Shown here in pieces: positions 25,344 to 33,687 of a DNA stretch of 64,000 nt. The notes under the pieces were generated by a model. The model was not told the DNA's origin. It searched no databases and worked only from the letters and a program-made list of their open reading frames with translations. Each line of letters begins with the position of its first letter. The first letter of the stretch is position 1. Source of the stretch: Bacteroidetes bacterium HGW-Bacteroidetes-10 (lineage in GTDB: Bacteria; Bacteroidota; Bacteroidia; Bacteroidales; UBA932); contig PHDT01000002.1 of the NCBI GenBank assembly GCA_002842695.1, positions 1 to 64,000 on the forward strand. The letters are read 5' to 3'. The position numbers and the translations under genes were made by a program.

Positions 25344-27542
25344 TCAGTTTCCAAGTTCCAGCTGGTTTTTAACCAGTTTGTAATACTCTCCTCTTTTCTC
25401 AGTGAGCTCGATATGAGTTCCCTGCTCAATAATTCGACCTCTGTCAAGTACAACAATGTTGTCTGCATTCCTTACGGTGCTCAGCCTGTGAGCCACAACC
25501 ACAACCGTTCTCCCTTTCGAGAAATCAGTCAGGTTTTCCATAATGGCCTTTTCATTGTTGGCATCAAGTGAATTGGTCGCTTCGTCAAAGAACAGAAACT
25601 GAGGGTCCTTATACACTGCCCTTGCGATAAGTATTCTCTGTTTCTGGCCTTGACTGATGCCATAACCCTCTTGTCCGATTTTAGTATTATAGGTAAGAGG
25701 CAAATTTTCAATAAAGATATTAATATTTGCTATGGAAACAGCTTTATGAAGCGCCTCCTTATCTATAATTTCGGCCCCGGGGGCTATGTTATTTGCTATT
25801 GTATCTGAAAAAATAAACCCTTCCTGCATAACAACTCCGCACTCCTTCCTCCACTCGCTCATGCTATACGAGCTGAGGGGAGTGTTTCCAATCTCTATCC
25901 TCCCCATCAGAGGCTGATAGAAACCAAGCAAAAGCTTTATCAGAGTTGTTTTTCCGCTTCCGCTTGCTCCAACGATTGCCGTTGTTTTGCCGAAGGGTAT
26001 TTCAAGATTTATCTGATTCAGAACTGTTGGCGATCCCGCCCCTTCGTACTTGAATGATAAATCAGTTATGCGGATTCCTGTCTCATGAGGGATCTCCCTT
26101 ATCAGAGGCAATTCGGAATCATCTTCATCCTTTTTGGTATGAATTTCTGAAAGTCTTTCCAGACTTATCTTTGCATCCTGAGTCTGCTGTATAAATCCAA
26201 TTATCAAATTGATAGGGGAGTTTAGCTGCCCAATGATGTACTGCACAGAGAGCATCATACCCAGAGTAAGGTCACCTGCAATAACGGCATTGGCCGCAAG
26301 GAAAGTGACAACAATATTTTTGAGCTGATTGATGAGAGTTCCGCCCGCCTCCTGGTACTGTCCAAGTGCAAGGCCCTTGAGACTCAAATTAAACAATCTG
26401 GCTTGAATTCGTTCCCACTCCCATCTCTTCTGCCTTTCACAAGAGTTCAGCTTAATCTCCTGCATTCCGGTAATTAGCTGAATAAGTGAGCTTTGATTGG
26501 CTGCATTCTGGGCAAAGGTTCTGTGGTCCAGCTCTCTTCTCTTTTTCATGAAAAGCTTTACCCAAACAATGTAGAGAGCAGAAGCCCCAAAGAACACCAG
26601 GAATATAGTCAGGTTATAAAACAAAAGAACCGCTCCAAACACAAGAATATTCACCAGTGAAAAAAGAATATTCAGTGAGGAGCCGGTAAGAAAAGTCTGG
26701 ATGCGTTTGTGATCGCTTATCCTTTGAAGCAGGTCTCCCGTGGTCTTTGTATCAAAAAATCCAATAGGGAGCTTCATGAGCTTGATCAGAAAATCGGATA
26801 TGAGGGAGATATTAACCCTCGTTCCCAAGTGGAGCAAAATCCACCCCCGGATGAATTCCACAAGAACCATCCCAATTGTTAGTGCCAGCTGAGCCAGTAA
26901 GACCAGCCAGATGAACCTTATGTTCTGAGTTCCAATTCCAATATCCACAATGCTTTGTGTCAGGAAAGGAAGAATGAGCTGAAGCAGGGATCCTGCGATC
27001 AGCCCTATTATCAGCTGAGAAATTAGTTGTTTGTACGGTTTAACGTACGAAAGAAGAAAGCTGAACCGGTTTCTGTTAACAACTTCACCGGGTGCCAGCC
27101 TGAATTCGGGCGTGGGTTCCAGGAGCAGGGCGGCTCCGAGTTCCTTACCTCTTGAGATGGTACTAATCCATCCGTTCTTAAATTCGTTCTCCGAAAAATG
27201 GTTTAATCCTGCAACCGGGTCGGCTATGAGCACTCTCCTGTTTTTACCTTTACCTTTAAAACCGTAAACCACAATAAAATGGTTCTGGTTCCAGTGTATG
27301 ATGCATGGCAGTGTAGATTGCATCAAATCTTCAAAGGTAATCTTAACGCCTGAACTTCTGAGACCTATGCTCTCCGCCGCCTGGCTTATTCCGAGCATGG
27401 AAACTCCCAGACGCGAAAACTCGCTTCTTTTTCTCAGCGTTTCCAGTGAATAGTGCTTGCCATAATGCATCGCAACCATTCGCAAGCATGTTGGACCGCA
27501 GTCCATGGCGTCATGCTGGTAGTAGAACGGGAATGATTTCAT
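25344..27542 (-). CDS. Peptidase C39-containing ABC transporter (PCAT)
   Basis: This 732-aa protein both cleaves and exports double-glycine leader peptides. The N-terminal C39 domain has catalytic Cys15 in MDCGPTCLRMVAMHYG, a His in NQNHFIVVYGF, and an Asp in LIADPVAG. Six membrane segments follow (about 165-460). The ABC domain has Walker A GASGSGKTTLIKLL, signature ISQGQKQRI and Walker B FLFFDEATNSLD. A 41-aa peptide with an LNGG cleavage site is encoded 19 bp upstream on the same strand and is the obvious substrate. The adaptor gene follows 16 bp downstream. The domain layout and length are typical of bacteriocin/pheromone PCATs. Confidence 0.95.
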   Translation of the reverse strand: MKSFPFYYQHDAMDCGPTCLRMVAMHYGKHYSLETLRKRSEFSRLGVSMLGISQAAESIGLRSSGVKITFEDLMQSTLPCIIHWNQNHFIVVYGFKGKGKNRRVLIADPVAGLNHFSENEFKNGWISTISRGKELGAALLLEPTPEFRLAPGEVVNRNRFSFLLSYVKPYKQLISQLIIGLIAGSLLQLILPFLTQSIVDIGIGTQNIRFIWLVLLAQLALTIGMVLVEFIRGWILLHLGTRVNISLISDFLIKLMKLPIGFFDTKTTGDLLQRISDHKRIQTFLTGSSLNILFSLVNILVFGAVLLFYNLTIFLVFFGASALYIVWVKLFMKKRRELDHRTFAQNAANQSSLIQLITGMQEIKLNSCERQKRWEWERIQARLFNLSLKGLALGQYQEAGGTLINQLKNIVVTFLAANAVIAGDLTLGMMLSVQYIIGQLNSPINLIIGFIQQTQDAKISLERLSEIHTKKDEDDSELPLIREIPHETGIRITDLSFKYEGAGSPTVLNQINLEIPFGKTTAIVGASGSGKTTLIKLLLGFYQPLMGRIEIGNTPLSSYSMSEWRKECGVVMQEGFIFSDTIANNIAPGAEIIDKEALHKAVSIANINIFIENLPLTYNTKIGQEGYGISQGQKQRILIARAVYKDPQFLFFDEATNSLDANNEKAIMENLTDFSKGRTVVVVAHRLSTVRNADNIVVLDRGRIIEQGTHIELTEKRGEYYKLVKNQLELGN

Positions 27543-27561
27543 GCATTAATTAGATTCTGAA

Positions 27562-27687
27562 TTAATTACCATCTCCAACGATTACGACAGTTACATTACC
27601 ATCTTTGTCAACATAAACTTCATAGCGATATCCACCGTTAAGTTGAGCCATCTCCTCAGGAGTCATTACTTTTTCATTTGTTTCCAT
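27562..27687 (-). CDS. Double-glycine leader peptide precursor, 41 aa
   Basis: This small gene is absent from the ORF track. The minus strand encodes METNEKVMTPEEMAQLNGG followed by YRYEVYVDKDGNVTVVIVGDGN and a stop. The leader has the classic double-glycine form (MxPEEMAxLNGG, cleavage after Gly19). The predicted mature peptide has 22 residues, no Cys, a net acidic charge and a beta-prone Val/Tyr-rich sequence. It lies 19 bp upstream of the C39 transporter and divergent from the sensor kinase. The acidic, Cys-free peptide fits a signalling molecule better than a membrane-active bacteriocin, but either role, or modification to a RiPP, is possible. Start choice: the only in-frame ATG that precedes the full leader. 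Confidence 0.8.
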   Translation of the reverse strand: METNEKVMTPEEMAQLNGGYRYEVYVDKDGNVTVVIVGDGN

Positions 27688-27782
27688 AGCATCTGTTATT
27701 TTTTACAAATATGGGGTGTGAAATCGCCGAAATCCTTTCGTGTTACTTACTATTTACTTATTTTTACCTTAATTTTTAAGCT
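27688..27782. promoter_or_regulatory. Divergent regulatory region with triple direct repeat
   Basis: The 95 bp between the peptide gene and the kinase gene contains TTACTTA at 27743-27749, TTACTTA at 27754-27760 and TTACCTT at 27764-27770. The repeats are spaced 11 and 10 bp apart. Direct repeats at one helical turn are the usual form of OmpR-family response-regulator sites, and a regulator of that family is encoded in the divergent operon. A partial -7 element CATATTTG (minus strand, 27706-27713) lies just upstream of the peptide start. Confidence 0.5.
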
Positions 27783-29117
27783 ATGATACGCAAAGCGCTG
27801 ATTCTCTCCATTGTAGTCATTTTTTCTCTTTTGGTAGTCCAGAGTGTCTGGCTATATAAAGTTATCGTAAATGAAAGAGCAGATTTTCGATCAAAAAGTG
27901 AAGTTGCATTAAGTTCTTCTTTAACTCATGAGCTAGACTCAAGAATCAGCAGAAGCTTTATCAAAAAAAATGTAAATTTTCAGTATAGTAATGTACAAAA
28001 TTCTAAAGCTGGTGCTTCGGATAAAAAAATTGTAATAAATGAAAATAATTCATCCATCAAGGTTACAATGGAGCAAGTTTTTCAAGATTTGCTTAAAAAT
28101 CAAATTCCTCTAAATCTTGATTCGCTGTCATTCTATTTTACAAAAGAATTAATTGCCAACAAAAACAAAGCTAATTATATCCTGACCTTATCAGATGAAG
28201 ACAAAGAATCATCTCTAGAAGTTAACAATGTAAAATCATTACTTTTTCAGAATTACTCCTCTTTTGTGCTGGATATCCCTCTCAACGCCTCCAAGTCAAT
28301 GAGCCTTTCTGCAAAGATATACTACCCGCTCTTTGTTTACAAGGGCGATTTCATGATTATCGGGTTTGCCTCATTTATATTGCTAATCTTTATTGTATTT
28401 GCAATTGTGCTGCAATTCAGGATGTTGTCAAGTCAGATTTCACTGGCAACTCTTAAGGAGAACCTTACCAGCTTCTTTACACATGAGCTGCGATCTCCAC
28501 TGCAGTCGGCGCTTTCGTCACTTGAGATGGCAGAGATGTACAGCGACAAGGCAGAGGTTAACAGTTTTCTTGAGATGTCAAGAAATAAAGTGATGTATAT
28601 CAACAGGCTTATAGAGAAACTTCTTGATATCAATAAACTTGAGAAGAATAAGGTCAATCTTCAGAAAGAGACATTCCCCCTTATTGAGGCTGTAACTCCT
28701 TACCTTAACCAATACTTCAGCAGAAAAGATAAGGATATTGAGATTGAAACTGTATTCGATTCTTCACTTGAGATAACAGGTGACAGAATACATATAACCA
28801 ATGCACTGGGCAATCTTATCGAAAATGCGGTTAAATATTCGGGAGAAAATGTTCATATCAAAATTGATGCAGAGTTAAATTCACAATATTTGTCTATAAT
28901 TGTAGAAGATAACGGAATCGGTATCCCGGAAGCAGATCAGAAAAAGATCTTTGAAAGGTTCTACAGGGTTCGCTCAGTGGAACATTCACATAAGGGAAAA
29001 GGGTTCGGTTTGGGACTCAACTATGTAAAATGGGTAGCCTTGTCACACAAGGGCGATGTACGTGTAGAGAGTAAAATGGGTGTGGGAAGCAAATTTATTT
29101 TATCAGTTAAAAGCTAA
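27783..29117 (+). CDS. Sensor histidine kinase of the peptide locus
   Basis: This 444-aa kinase has two membrane helices (about 5-25 and 191-211) around a periplasmic sensor region of about 165 residues that matches no domain I recognise. The kinase core shows the H-box FFTHELRSPLQSA with His234, N-box NALGNLIENAVKYS, G1 VEDNGIGIP, F-box FERFYRVRS and G2 GKGFGLGL. Its stop overlaps the start of the response regulator (TAATG), so the pair is translationally coupled. Divergence from the double-glycine peptide operon suggests it may sense the exported peptide or a related signal, which is inference. Confidence 0.93.
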   Translation: MIRKALILSIVVIFSLLVVQSVWLYKVIVNERADFRSKSEVALSSSLTHELDSRISRSFIKKNVNFQYSNVQNSKAGASDKKIVINENNSSIKVTMEQVFQDLLKNQIPLNLDSLSFYFTKELIANKNKANYILTLSDEDKESSLEVNNVKSLLFQNYSSFVLDIPLNASKSMSLSAKIYYPLFVYKGDFMIIGFASFILLIFIVFAIVLQFRMLSSQISLATLKENLTSFFTHELRSPLQSALSSLEMAEMYSDKAEVNSFLEMSRNKVMYINRLIEKLLDINKLEKNKVNLQKETFPLIEAVTPYLNQYFSRKDKDIEIETVFDSSLEITGDRIHITNALGNLIENAVKYSGENVHIKIDAELNSQYLSIIVEDNGIGIPEADQKKIFERFYRVRSVEHSHKGKGFGLGLNYVKWVALSHKGDVRVESKMGVGSKFILSVKS

Positions 29118-29785
29118 TGAAAAGAAGAATTCTAATAGCCGAGGACGAAAGGGAATTTGGACAGATAATGTACCAGTTCCTGACTTTCAACGGATATGAT
29201 GTAAGGTATACAGACAATGGTCAGTCTGCATACGAGCAGTTTCTTATGTTTAAGCCGGAGCTCATGCTTTTCGATGTTAACATGCCTGAGATTGATGGTT
29301 TTAATCTGGCTAAGATTATCCGAAAATCTAGTACAGTTCAGATAATTTTCATTACCTCATTATCAGATGAAGACAGCGTTATAACCGGACTTGGACTCGG
29401 TAACTGCGACTACCTGCGCAAACCTTTCGGTCTCAAGGAACTTCAGTTAAGAATTGCCAGGGCGTTCCAGCTGATTGATGCCGCCAGAGGTACTGTTGTG
29501 CCGGAGAATGATTACTATCTTATGGAAAAGTGCTGTATCAAGAAGGACGACAAGCTTATTCCCCTCACAAAAAATGAGAACAAGCTTCTTAAGGTTCTCT
29601 TTGAAAATGAAAACAAGATATGCCCTGTTGATGAAATTATCATCAAAATCTGGGGCGACCATAATATTGACAATATGAACAACCTCGATGTGCTTGTTCA
29701 TAAAACCCGCAAGAAACTTGAGGGTACACCTCTAATTATTGAGAATATCCGGGGTATTGGTTATTCTATTATCTGCGAGGCTTGA
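29117..29785 (+). CDS. OmpR-family response regulator
   Basis: This 222-aa protein has a receiver domain with the phosphoacceptor Asp53 (LFDVNMPEIDGF) and the conserved acidic pair near the N-terminus (IAEDE). The Thr (FITSL) and Lys (RKPFG) switch residues are also present. A C-terminal winged-helix DNA-binding domain follows (LTKNENKLLKVLFEN ... VHKTRKKLEG ... IRGIGYSI). It pairs with the preceding kinase. The three-fold repeat in the divergent promoter is a candidate site for it. It is followed by the clostripain-like lipoprotein gene, probably in the same transcript. Confidence 0.95.
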   Translation: MKRRILIAEDEREFGQIMYQFLTFNGYDVRYTDNGQSAYEQFLMFKPELMLFDVNMPEIDGFNLAKIIRKSSTVQIIFITSLSDEDSVITGLGLGNCDYLRKPFGLKELQLRIARAFQLIDAARGTVVPENDYYLMEKCCIKKDDKLIPLTKNENKLLKVLFENENKICPVDEIIIKIWGDHNIDNMNNLDVLVHKTRKKLEGTPLIIENIRGIGYSIICEA

Positions 29786-29824
29786 TTTTTGTTATCTTTA
29801 GAACGGCAAATAACTGAAAATGTG

Positions 29825-31000
29825 ATGAAGAAGATTCTTAAAGGCTTGCTGCCTTTTACTTTCATAATATTGGTATCCATATTCTCTTCCTGTGAGAAAT
29901 TTGGGATTGGTGAAGAGTATAACAGGGTAGTGCTGCTTTATCTTGCAGCCAATAACAATCTGAGCGGATATGCAGAAGACAATATCGATGCCCTTAAGGA
30001 TGGTTATCTTCCGGGTGAGAAGGATCTTGATATAATGCTTGTATACAAACATATTTCCGGTTCAAATCCGGAACTGATTCGTCTGTACAGAGATAATGCA
30101 GGAAATGCGGTAGAGGATGTTGTCGCCGTCTATCCCGATCAGAATTCAGCTACTCCTGATGTTCTTAAAGGTGTTCTCAATAAAATGAAATCAATTTTCC
30201 CGGCCGATGATTACGGGCTTATTCTGTGGTCGCACGCCACAGGATGGCTTCCGGAAGGTTATTACAGCAGGACAAAGACTCCCGGAGTTTTCTTTGAAGA
30301 TCCATATGCAGACATTGTAAAGACTTTTGGTGAGGACCGAGGCACAGAGATGGAAGTTACAGAGCTGAGAGATGCAATCCCGTATGAATTTGAGTTTATC
30401 ATTTTTGATTGCTGCTTCATGGGTGGGATTGAAACTGCATACGAGTTAAGAAACAAGGCAGAGTATATCGTTGCCTCGCCAACAGAAATTCTGGCTACGG
30501 GATTTCCTTACGACAAGGTAATCAGACCTATGTTTGAGTACGAAGCAGACCTTTCTGAGGTTTGCAATATTTTTTATAATCACTATAAAGCGCAGGGGCC
30601 GGCAGAGCCAACAATTTACAACTCTGCAACAATTGCACTTTATGACACAGATCATCTCGAAGAATTAGCTTCAGTTTGCAGACAGATTTTTGAAGGGAAC
30701 AGAGATAAAATTGCCGCTCTGGACAGATATTCTGTTCAGCCATACTTCAGGTTTAATAAGGATTACTTCTTTGACCTTGAACATTTCGTTTCAAAAATTG
30801 CAACTCCGCTTCAGCTTACAAACTTCAGGGAGAAGCTTTCTGATGTTGTAATTTCTAAATGGAGCACCCCGGAGTTTCTGGGAATTCCAATAGTCAACTA
30901 CTCCGGATTGTCAGTATACATCCCGGAATCTGTAAACGGAGAGCTTGAGATTTTTTATAAAGGCTTCAGCTGGAATACAGATACAAAGTTGGTTAATTAA
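29825..31000 (+). CDS. Clostripain-like (C11) cysteine peptidase lipoprotein
   Basis: I use the start at 29825 rather than the ORF-track start, because it gives a proper lipoprotein signal (MKKILKGLLPFTFIILVSIFSSC, lipobox Cys). The mature part has C11 peptidase features: LILWSHATGWLP with the catalytic His and FIIFDCCFMGGIETAYEL with the catalytic Cys, both preceded by hydrophobic strands. These proteases cleave after Arg or Lys and are common cell-surface enzymes in Bacteroidales. The gene follows the response regulator closely, so it may belong to the same operon and could act on peptides outside the cell. A link to the double-glycine peptide is possible but unproven. Confidence 0.87.
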   Translation: MKKILKGLLPFTFIILVSIFSSCEKFGIGEEYNRVVLLYLAANNNLSGYAEDNIDALKDGYLPGEKDLDIMLVYKHISGSNPELIRLYRDNAGNAVEDVVAVYPDQNSATPDVLKGVLNKMKSIFPADDYGLILWSHATGWLPEGYYSRTKTPGVFFEDPYADIVKTFGEDRGTEMEVTELRDAIPYEFEFIIFDCCFMGGIETAYELRNKAEYIVASPTEILATGFPYDKVIRPMFEYEADLSEVCNIFYNHYKAQGPAEPTIYNSATIALYDTDHLEELASVCRQIFEGNRDKIAALDRYSVQPYFRFNKDYFFDLEHFVSKIATPLQLTNFREKLSDVVISKWSTPEFLGIPIVNYSGLSVYIPESVNGELEIFYKGFSWNTDTKLVN

Positions 31001-31018
31001 TAAAATTTCTTATCTTTG
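30989..31018 (+). promoter_or_regulatory. Promoter of the rplY operon
   Basis: TTG at 30989-30991 and TATCTTTG at 31011-31018 are separated by 19 bp, which fits the Bacteroidota TTTG-N19-TAnnTTTG promoter. It overlaps the end of the C11 gene and drives rplY-pth and the S4-protein gene. Confidence 0.65.
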
Positions 31019-31120
31019 CGCTCCCCAAAAGGCCACGGGGCCGCTTTAAAAAAGTTCGCTTTTTTGGTGCGATGGGATCCGGAAACCCCGGATTGAGTAA
31101 CACATTTTAAACATTTTTTT
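31019..31120 (+). promoter_or_regulatory. Structured 5' leader of rplY
   Basis: The leader of about 100 nt contains AAAAAAG-TTCG-CTTTTTT (about 31049-31066), a perfect hairpin with a stable tetraloop and a T-run, and a second small hairpin ATCCGG-AAAC-CCGGAT (about 31078-31094). The first could act as an attenuator or as a ribosomal-protein-binding site. This is suggestive only. Confidence 0.4.
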
Positions 31121-31711
31121 ATGAAAACAATCAAGTTATCTGGTTCAGCCAGAGAAATTTCAAACAAACAGGCAGTTAAAACCCTCAGAAGGGAAGAGAG
31201 AGTACCATGCATTCTTTACGGAGAAGGCGTTGAGAACAACGTAATTTTCTCAGTAGATAAAAAAGAGCTTGGACAAATCATCTATACTCCAAATGCCTAT
31301 ATCATTGAACTGGATATTGACGGTAAAAATTACCTTGCCACTTTCCACATGGCACAATATCACCCTGTGACCGATGAGCCTCTTCACGTAGACTTCCTTG
31401 CAATTGCAAAAGGCAAACCTGTAACTATTGCAGTCCCTGTAGCAATCGTAGGAAATTCAGAAGGCGTTCGCCAGGGAGGTAAGCTTATGCAATCAACACG
31501 CAAGCTTAAAATCTCTGCCCAACTGGAAGATCTTCCTGATACACTTCCTGTTGATATCACAGAACTAAAGCTTGGCAAGACCATCGTAGCAGGTGACCTT
31601 CAGTACGACAAGATTCAGATGCTCACTTCTAAGAACACAATCATTTGCGCTGTTAAGATGACCCGTGCTGCTATCGGTGCTGCTGCCGCTGCTGCTGCCG
31701 CTAACAAATAG
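31121..31711 (+). CDS. rplY: 50S ribosomal protein L25 (Ctc form)
   Basis: This 196-aa protein binds 5S rRNA in the large ribosomal subunit. The N-terminal L25 domain is clear (SGSAREISNKQAVKTLRREERVP, CILYGEG). The C-terminal TL5/Ctc-type domain follows (YHPVTDEPLHVDFLAI, LPVDITELKLGKTI). The length matches the two-domain Ctc form found in Bacteroidota, and the protein ends in an Ala-rich tail (GAAAAAAAANK). It is the first gene of an operon with pth and an S4-domain protein, all concerned with translation. Confidence 0.97.
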   Translation: MKTIKLSGSAREISNKQAVKTLRREERVPCILYGEGVENNVIFSVDKKELGQIIYTPNAYIIELDIDGKNYLATFHMAQYHPVTDEPLHVDFLAIAKGKPVTIAVPVAIVGNSEGVRQGGKLMQSTRKLKISAQLEDLPDTLPVDITELKLGKTIVAGDLQYDKIQMLTSKNTIICAVKMTRAAIGAAAAAAAANK

Positions 31712-31726
31712 TAAATAATTACGGGC

Positions 31727-32290
31727 ATGAGTTTTTTAATAGTCGGTTTAGGAAATATCGGCATTGAATACGCAGATACCCGTCACAATATTGGCTTTAA
31801 TGTGTTGGATGTCCTTGCCGGGGCGTCCAACATTTCTTTTGAGAGCCGGCGACTGGGATCTGTGGCAGAATATCGATACAAGGGGAAGAGTTTTATTCTT
31901 CTCAAACCCTCTACTTTTATGAATCTGAGCGGGAAGGCAGTTAACTACTGGCTCCAGGCAGAAAAAATTTCTGTAGAGAATATGCTTGTTATAGTGGACG
32001 ACCTGGCTCTCCCCTTAGGTACTCTCAGGATGCGAAAGCAGGGAAGTGACGGAGGTCATAACGGACTTAAGGATATTGCCGCCACTCTGGGACATTCAAA
32101 TTATGCAAGGCTGAGAATTGGCATAGGCGACAATTTCGGGAACGGAGGTCAGATTGACTATGTTCTTGGCAAATGGAGCGAGAGGGAGAGGAAAGAGCTC
32201 CCCTTCATCTGCGACAAAGCAGCCGATGCAATCCGTTCGTTCGGTACAATTGGCGTAGATCGCACAATGAATGTTTTCAATACAAAGTAG
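31727..32290 (+). CDS. pth: Peptidyl-tRNA hydrolase
   Basis: This 187-aa enzyme releases peptides from stalled peptidyl-tRNA in the cytoplasm. The family motifs are visible: FLIVGLGNIGIEYADTRHNIGF with the catalytic His, LLKPSTFMNLSGKAV, VIVDDLALPLGTLRMRKQGSDGGHNGLK, and YARLRIGIG. The length is normal. It starts 15 bp after rplY, an arrangement common in bacteria. An S4-domain gene follows. Confidence 0.98.
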   Translation: MSFLIVGLGNIGIEYADTRHNIGFNVLDVLAGASNISFESRRLGSVAEYRYKGKSFILLKPSTFMNLSGKAVNYWLQAEKISVENMLVIVDDLALPLGTLRMRKQGSDGGHNGLKDIAATLGHSNYARLRIGIGDNFGNGGQIDYVLGKWSERERKELPFICDKAADAIRSFGTIGVDRTMNVFNTK

Positions 32291-32310
32291 AATCATTAAT
32301 AACTGCAGTT

Positions 32311-32700
32311 ATGAGCCGTCTTGACAAGTTTCTATGGTCAATAAGGGTTTACAAAACCCGTTCAGAGGCTGCCGATGCATGTAAAAGCGGCAAGGTTAAG
32401 GTTAATGGTATTGAGGCAAAGTCCTCAAGAGAGGTAAAACCATCAGATACAGTATCTGTCAGAAAAAATATTGTAACCTATCAGTTCAGGGTTATTACTC
32501 CTGTTGATAAAAGACAGCCTGCAAGACTGGTGGAGGAGTATGTGCAGAACATTACTCCTCAGAGCGAACTGGATAAACTTAACGTTCCAAAGGAGAGTCT
32601 GCACATGTCAAGAGACAAAGGAACCGGCCGTCCTACAAAAAAGGACAGAAGGGAGATGGACGACCTTATGGATACACTTTGGTGGGAAGAGAACGATTAG
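32311..32700 (+). CDS. S4-domain RNA-binding protein (Hsp15-like)
   Basis: I choose the start at 32311 (MSRLDKFLWSIRVYKTRSEA) because the longer ORF in the track overlaps pth and its extra N-terminus is not conserved-looking. The 129-aa product has an N-terminal S4 RNA-binding fold (RSEAADACKSGKVKVNG, KPSDTVSVRK) and a basic C-terminal tail (GRPTKKDRREMDDL). This is the HslR/Hsp15 layout, whose members bind free 50S subunits carrying peptidyl-tRNA. That fits its place after pth. The gene ends immediately before manA in convergent orientation. Confidence 0.9.
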   Translation: MSRLDKFLWSIRVYKTRSEAADACKSGKVKVNGIEAKSSREVKPSDTVSVRKNIVTYQFRVITPVDKRQPARLVEEYVQNITPQSELDKLNVPKESLHMSRDKGTGRPTKKDRREMDDLMDTLWWEEND

Positions 32701-33687
32701 TTACTCTTCAATATAGGAATCCTTTTCTTTCCTTGGTTTTCCGGTGATTTCAAGAAGGCGGCACTCAGGTGACGCCTTTTCTAATGTATACTCACCAAGA
32801 TATGCAGGGACAACAACACACTCTCCCCTCATAATTCTTGCTTCTCCAGTTCCTCCTTTAACAATTGCCTCCCCCTCTATTGCATAGTAGATTATAAAGC
32901 TCAGAAAGTCTTCGCTCTCAAGCCTCTGTTTTCCTTTCAGGTCAACAATATCCACACGGAAAAATGTTGAATCTGTGAGAGTATATCTTCCACTCTCAGG
33001 GTCTGAGGCAGTAAATTCACCGTCGAAGAGATATACCGGACTCTTGATCTCAAGTTTGTTGTAATTGATACAGTCAATTGCCAGATCAAGGTGCATCTCT
33101 CTGGCTGTTTCCGGGTTGTGCTCCCTTCCCCAGTCGTAAATTCTGTAAGTAACATCTGAAACCTGCTGAATCTCGGCAACAGTAATACCTCCTTTTGCTG
33201 CATGAAGTGTACCTGGTTCTATAAAAATGAAATCACCCTTCTTTGGTGATATCACGTTCATGATTCCTTCCACTGTCTCATTCTGGCAATGTTCGTAAAA
33301 TTCTGCCGGAGCAATGTCTCTGTTAAGTCCAAGATAGACTTTGGCCTCAGGCTTTGCTTCCAGGATGTACCAGCATTCAGTTTTTCCATAAGAGTCATGT
33401 CTCTCCATGGCAACTTCGTCAGATGGATGAAGCTGAAGCGAGAGCGGTTCGTTTATCTGGAGTATCTTAATGAGCAGCGGAAAGAGGTTTCCGTATGACT
33501 CATAAATTGCATCCCCGGAAAATTCTCCTATATAGGCTTCAATTATTTCGTTTATGTTATTGTCTTTAAGGAATCCGTGTGCAGCCAGTGAGATGTCGCC
33601 TTCAACACCGCTTATCTGCCATACCTCTCCTCCCCACACTCTCTCTTTAAGAATAGGCTTGAATTTTATTGGATAAAGGTTTGTCAT
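32701..33687 (-). CDS. manA: Mannose-6-phosphate isomerase, class I
   Basis: This 328-aa zinc enzyme interconverts mannose 6-phosphate and fructose 6-phosphate. The cupin core shows the metal-binding segment LSLQLHPSDEVAME and GKTECWYILEAKPEAKVYLG. Further on are FIEPGTLHAAKGGITVAEIQQ and a conserved RIYDWGR. It overlaps the CPBP protease gene by about 40 bp and is the last gene of a minus-strand operon with a sugar nucleotidyltransferase. That context suggests a role in nucleotide-sugar supply for envelope glycans. Confidence 0.94.
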   Translation of the reverse strand: MTNLYPIKFKPILKERVWGGEVWQISGVEGDISLAAHGFLKDNNINEIIEAYIGEFSGDAIYESYGNLFPLLIKILQINEPLSLQLHPSDEVAMERHDSYGKTECWYILEAKPEAKVYLGLNRDIAPAEFYEHCQNETVEGIMNVISPKKGDFIFIEPGTLHAAKGGITVAEIQQVSDVTYRIYDWGREHNPETAREMHLDLAIDCINYNKLEIKSPVYLFDGEFTASDPESGRYTLTDSTFFRVDIVDLKGKQRLESEDFLSFIIYYAIEGEAIVKGGTGEARIMRGECVVVPAYLGEYTLEKASPECRLLEITGKPRKEKDSYIEE

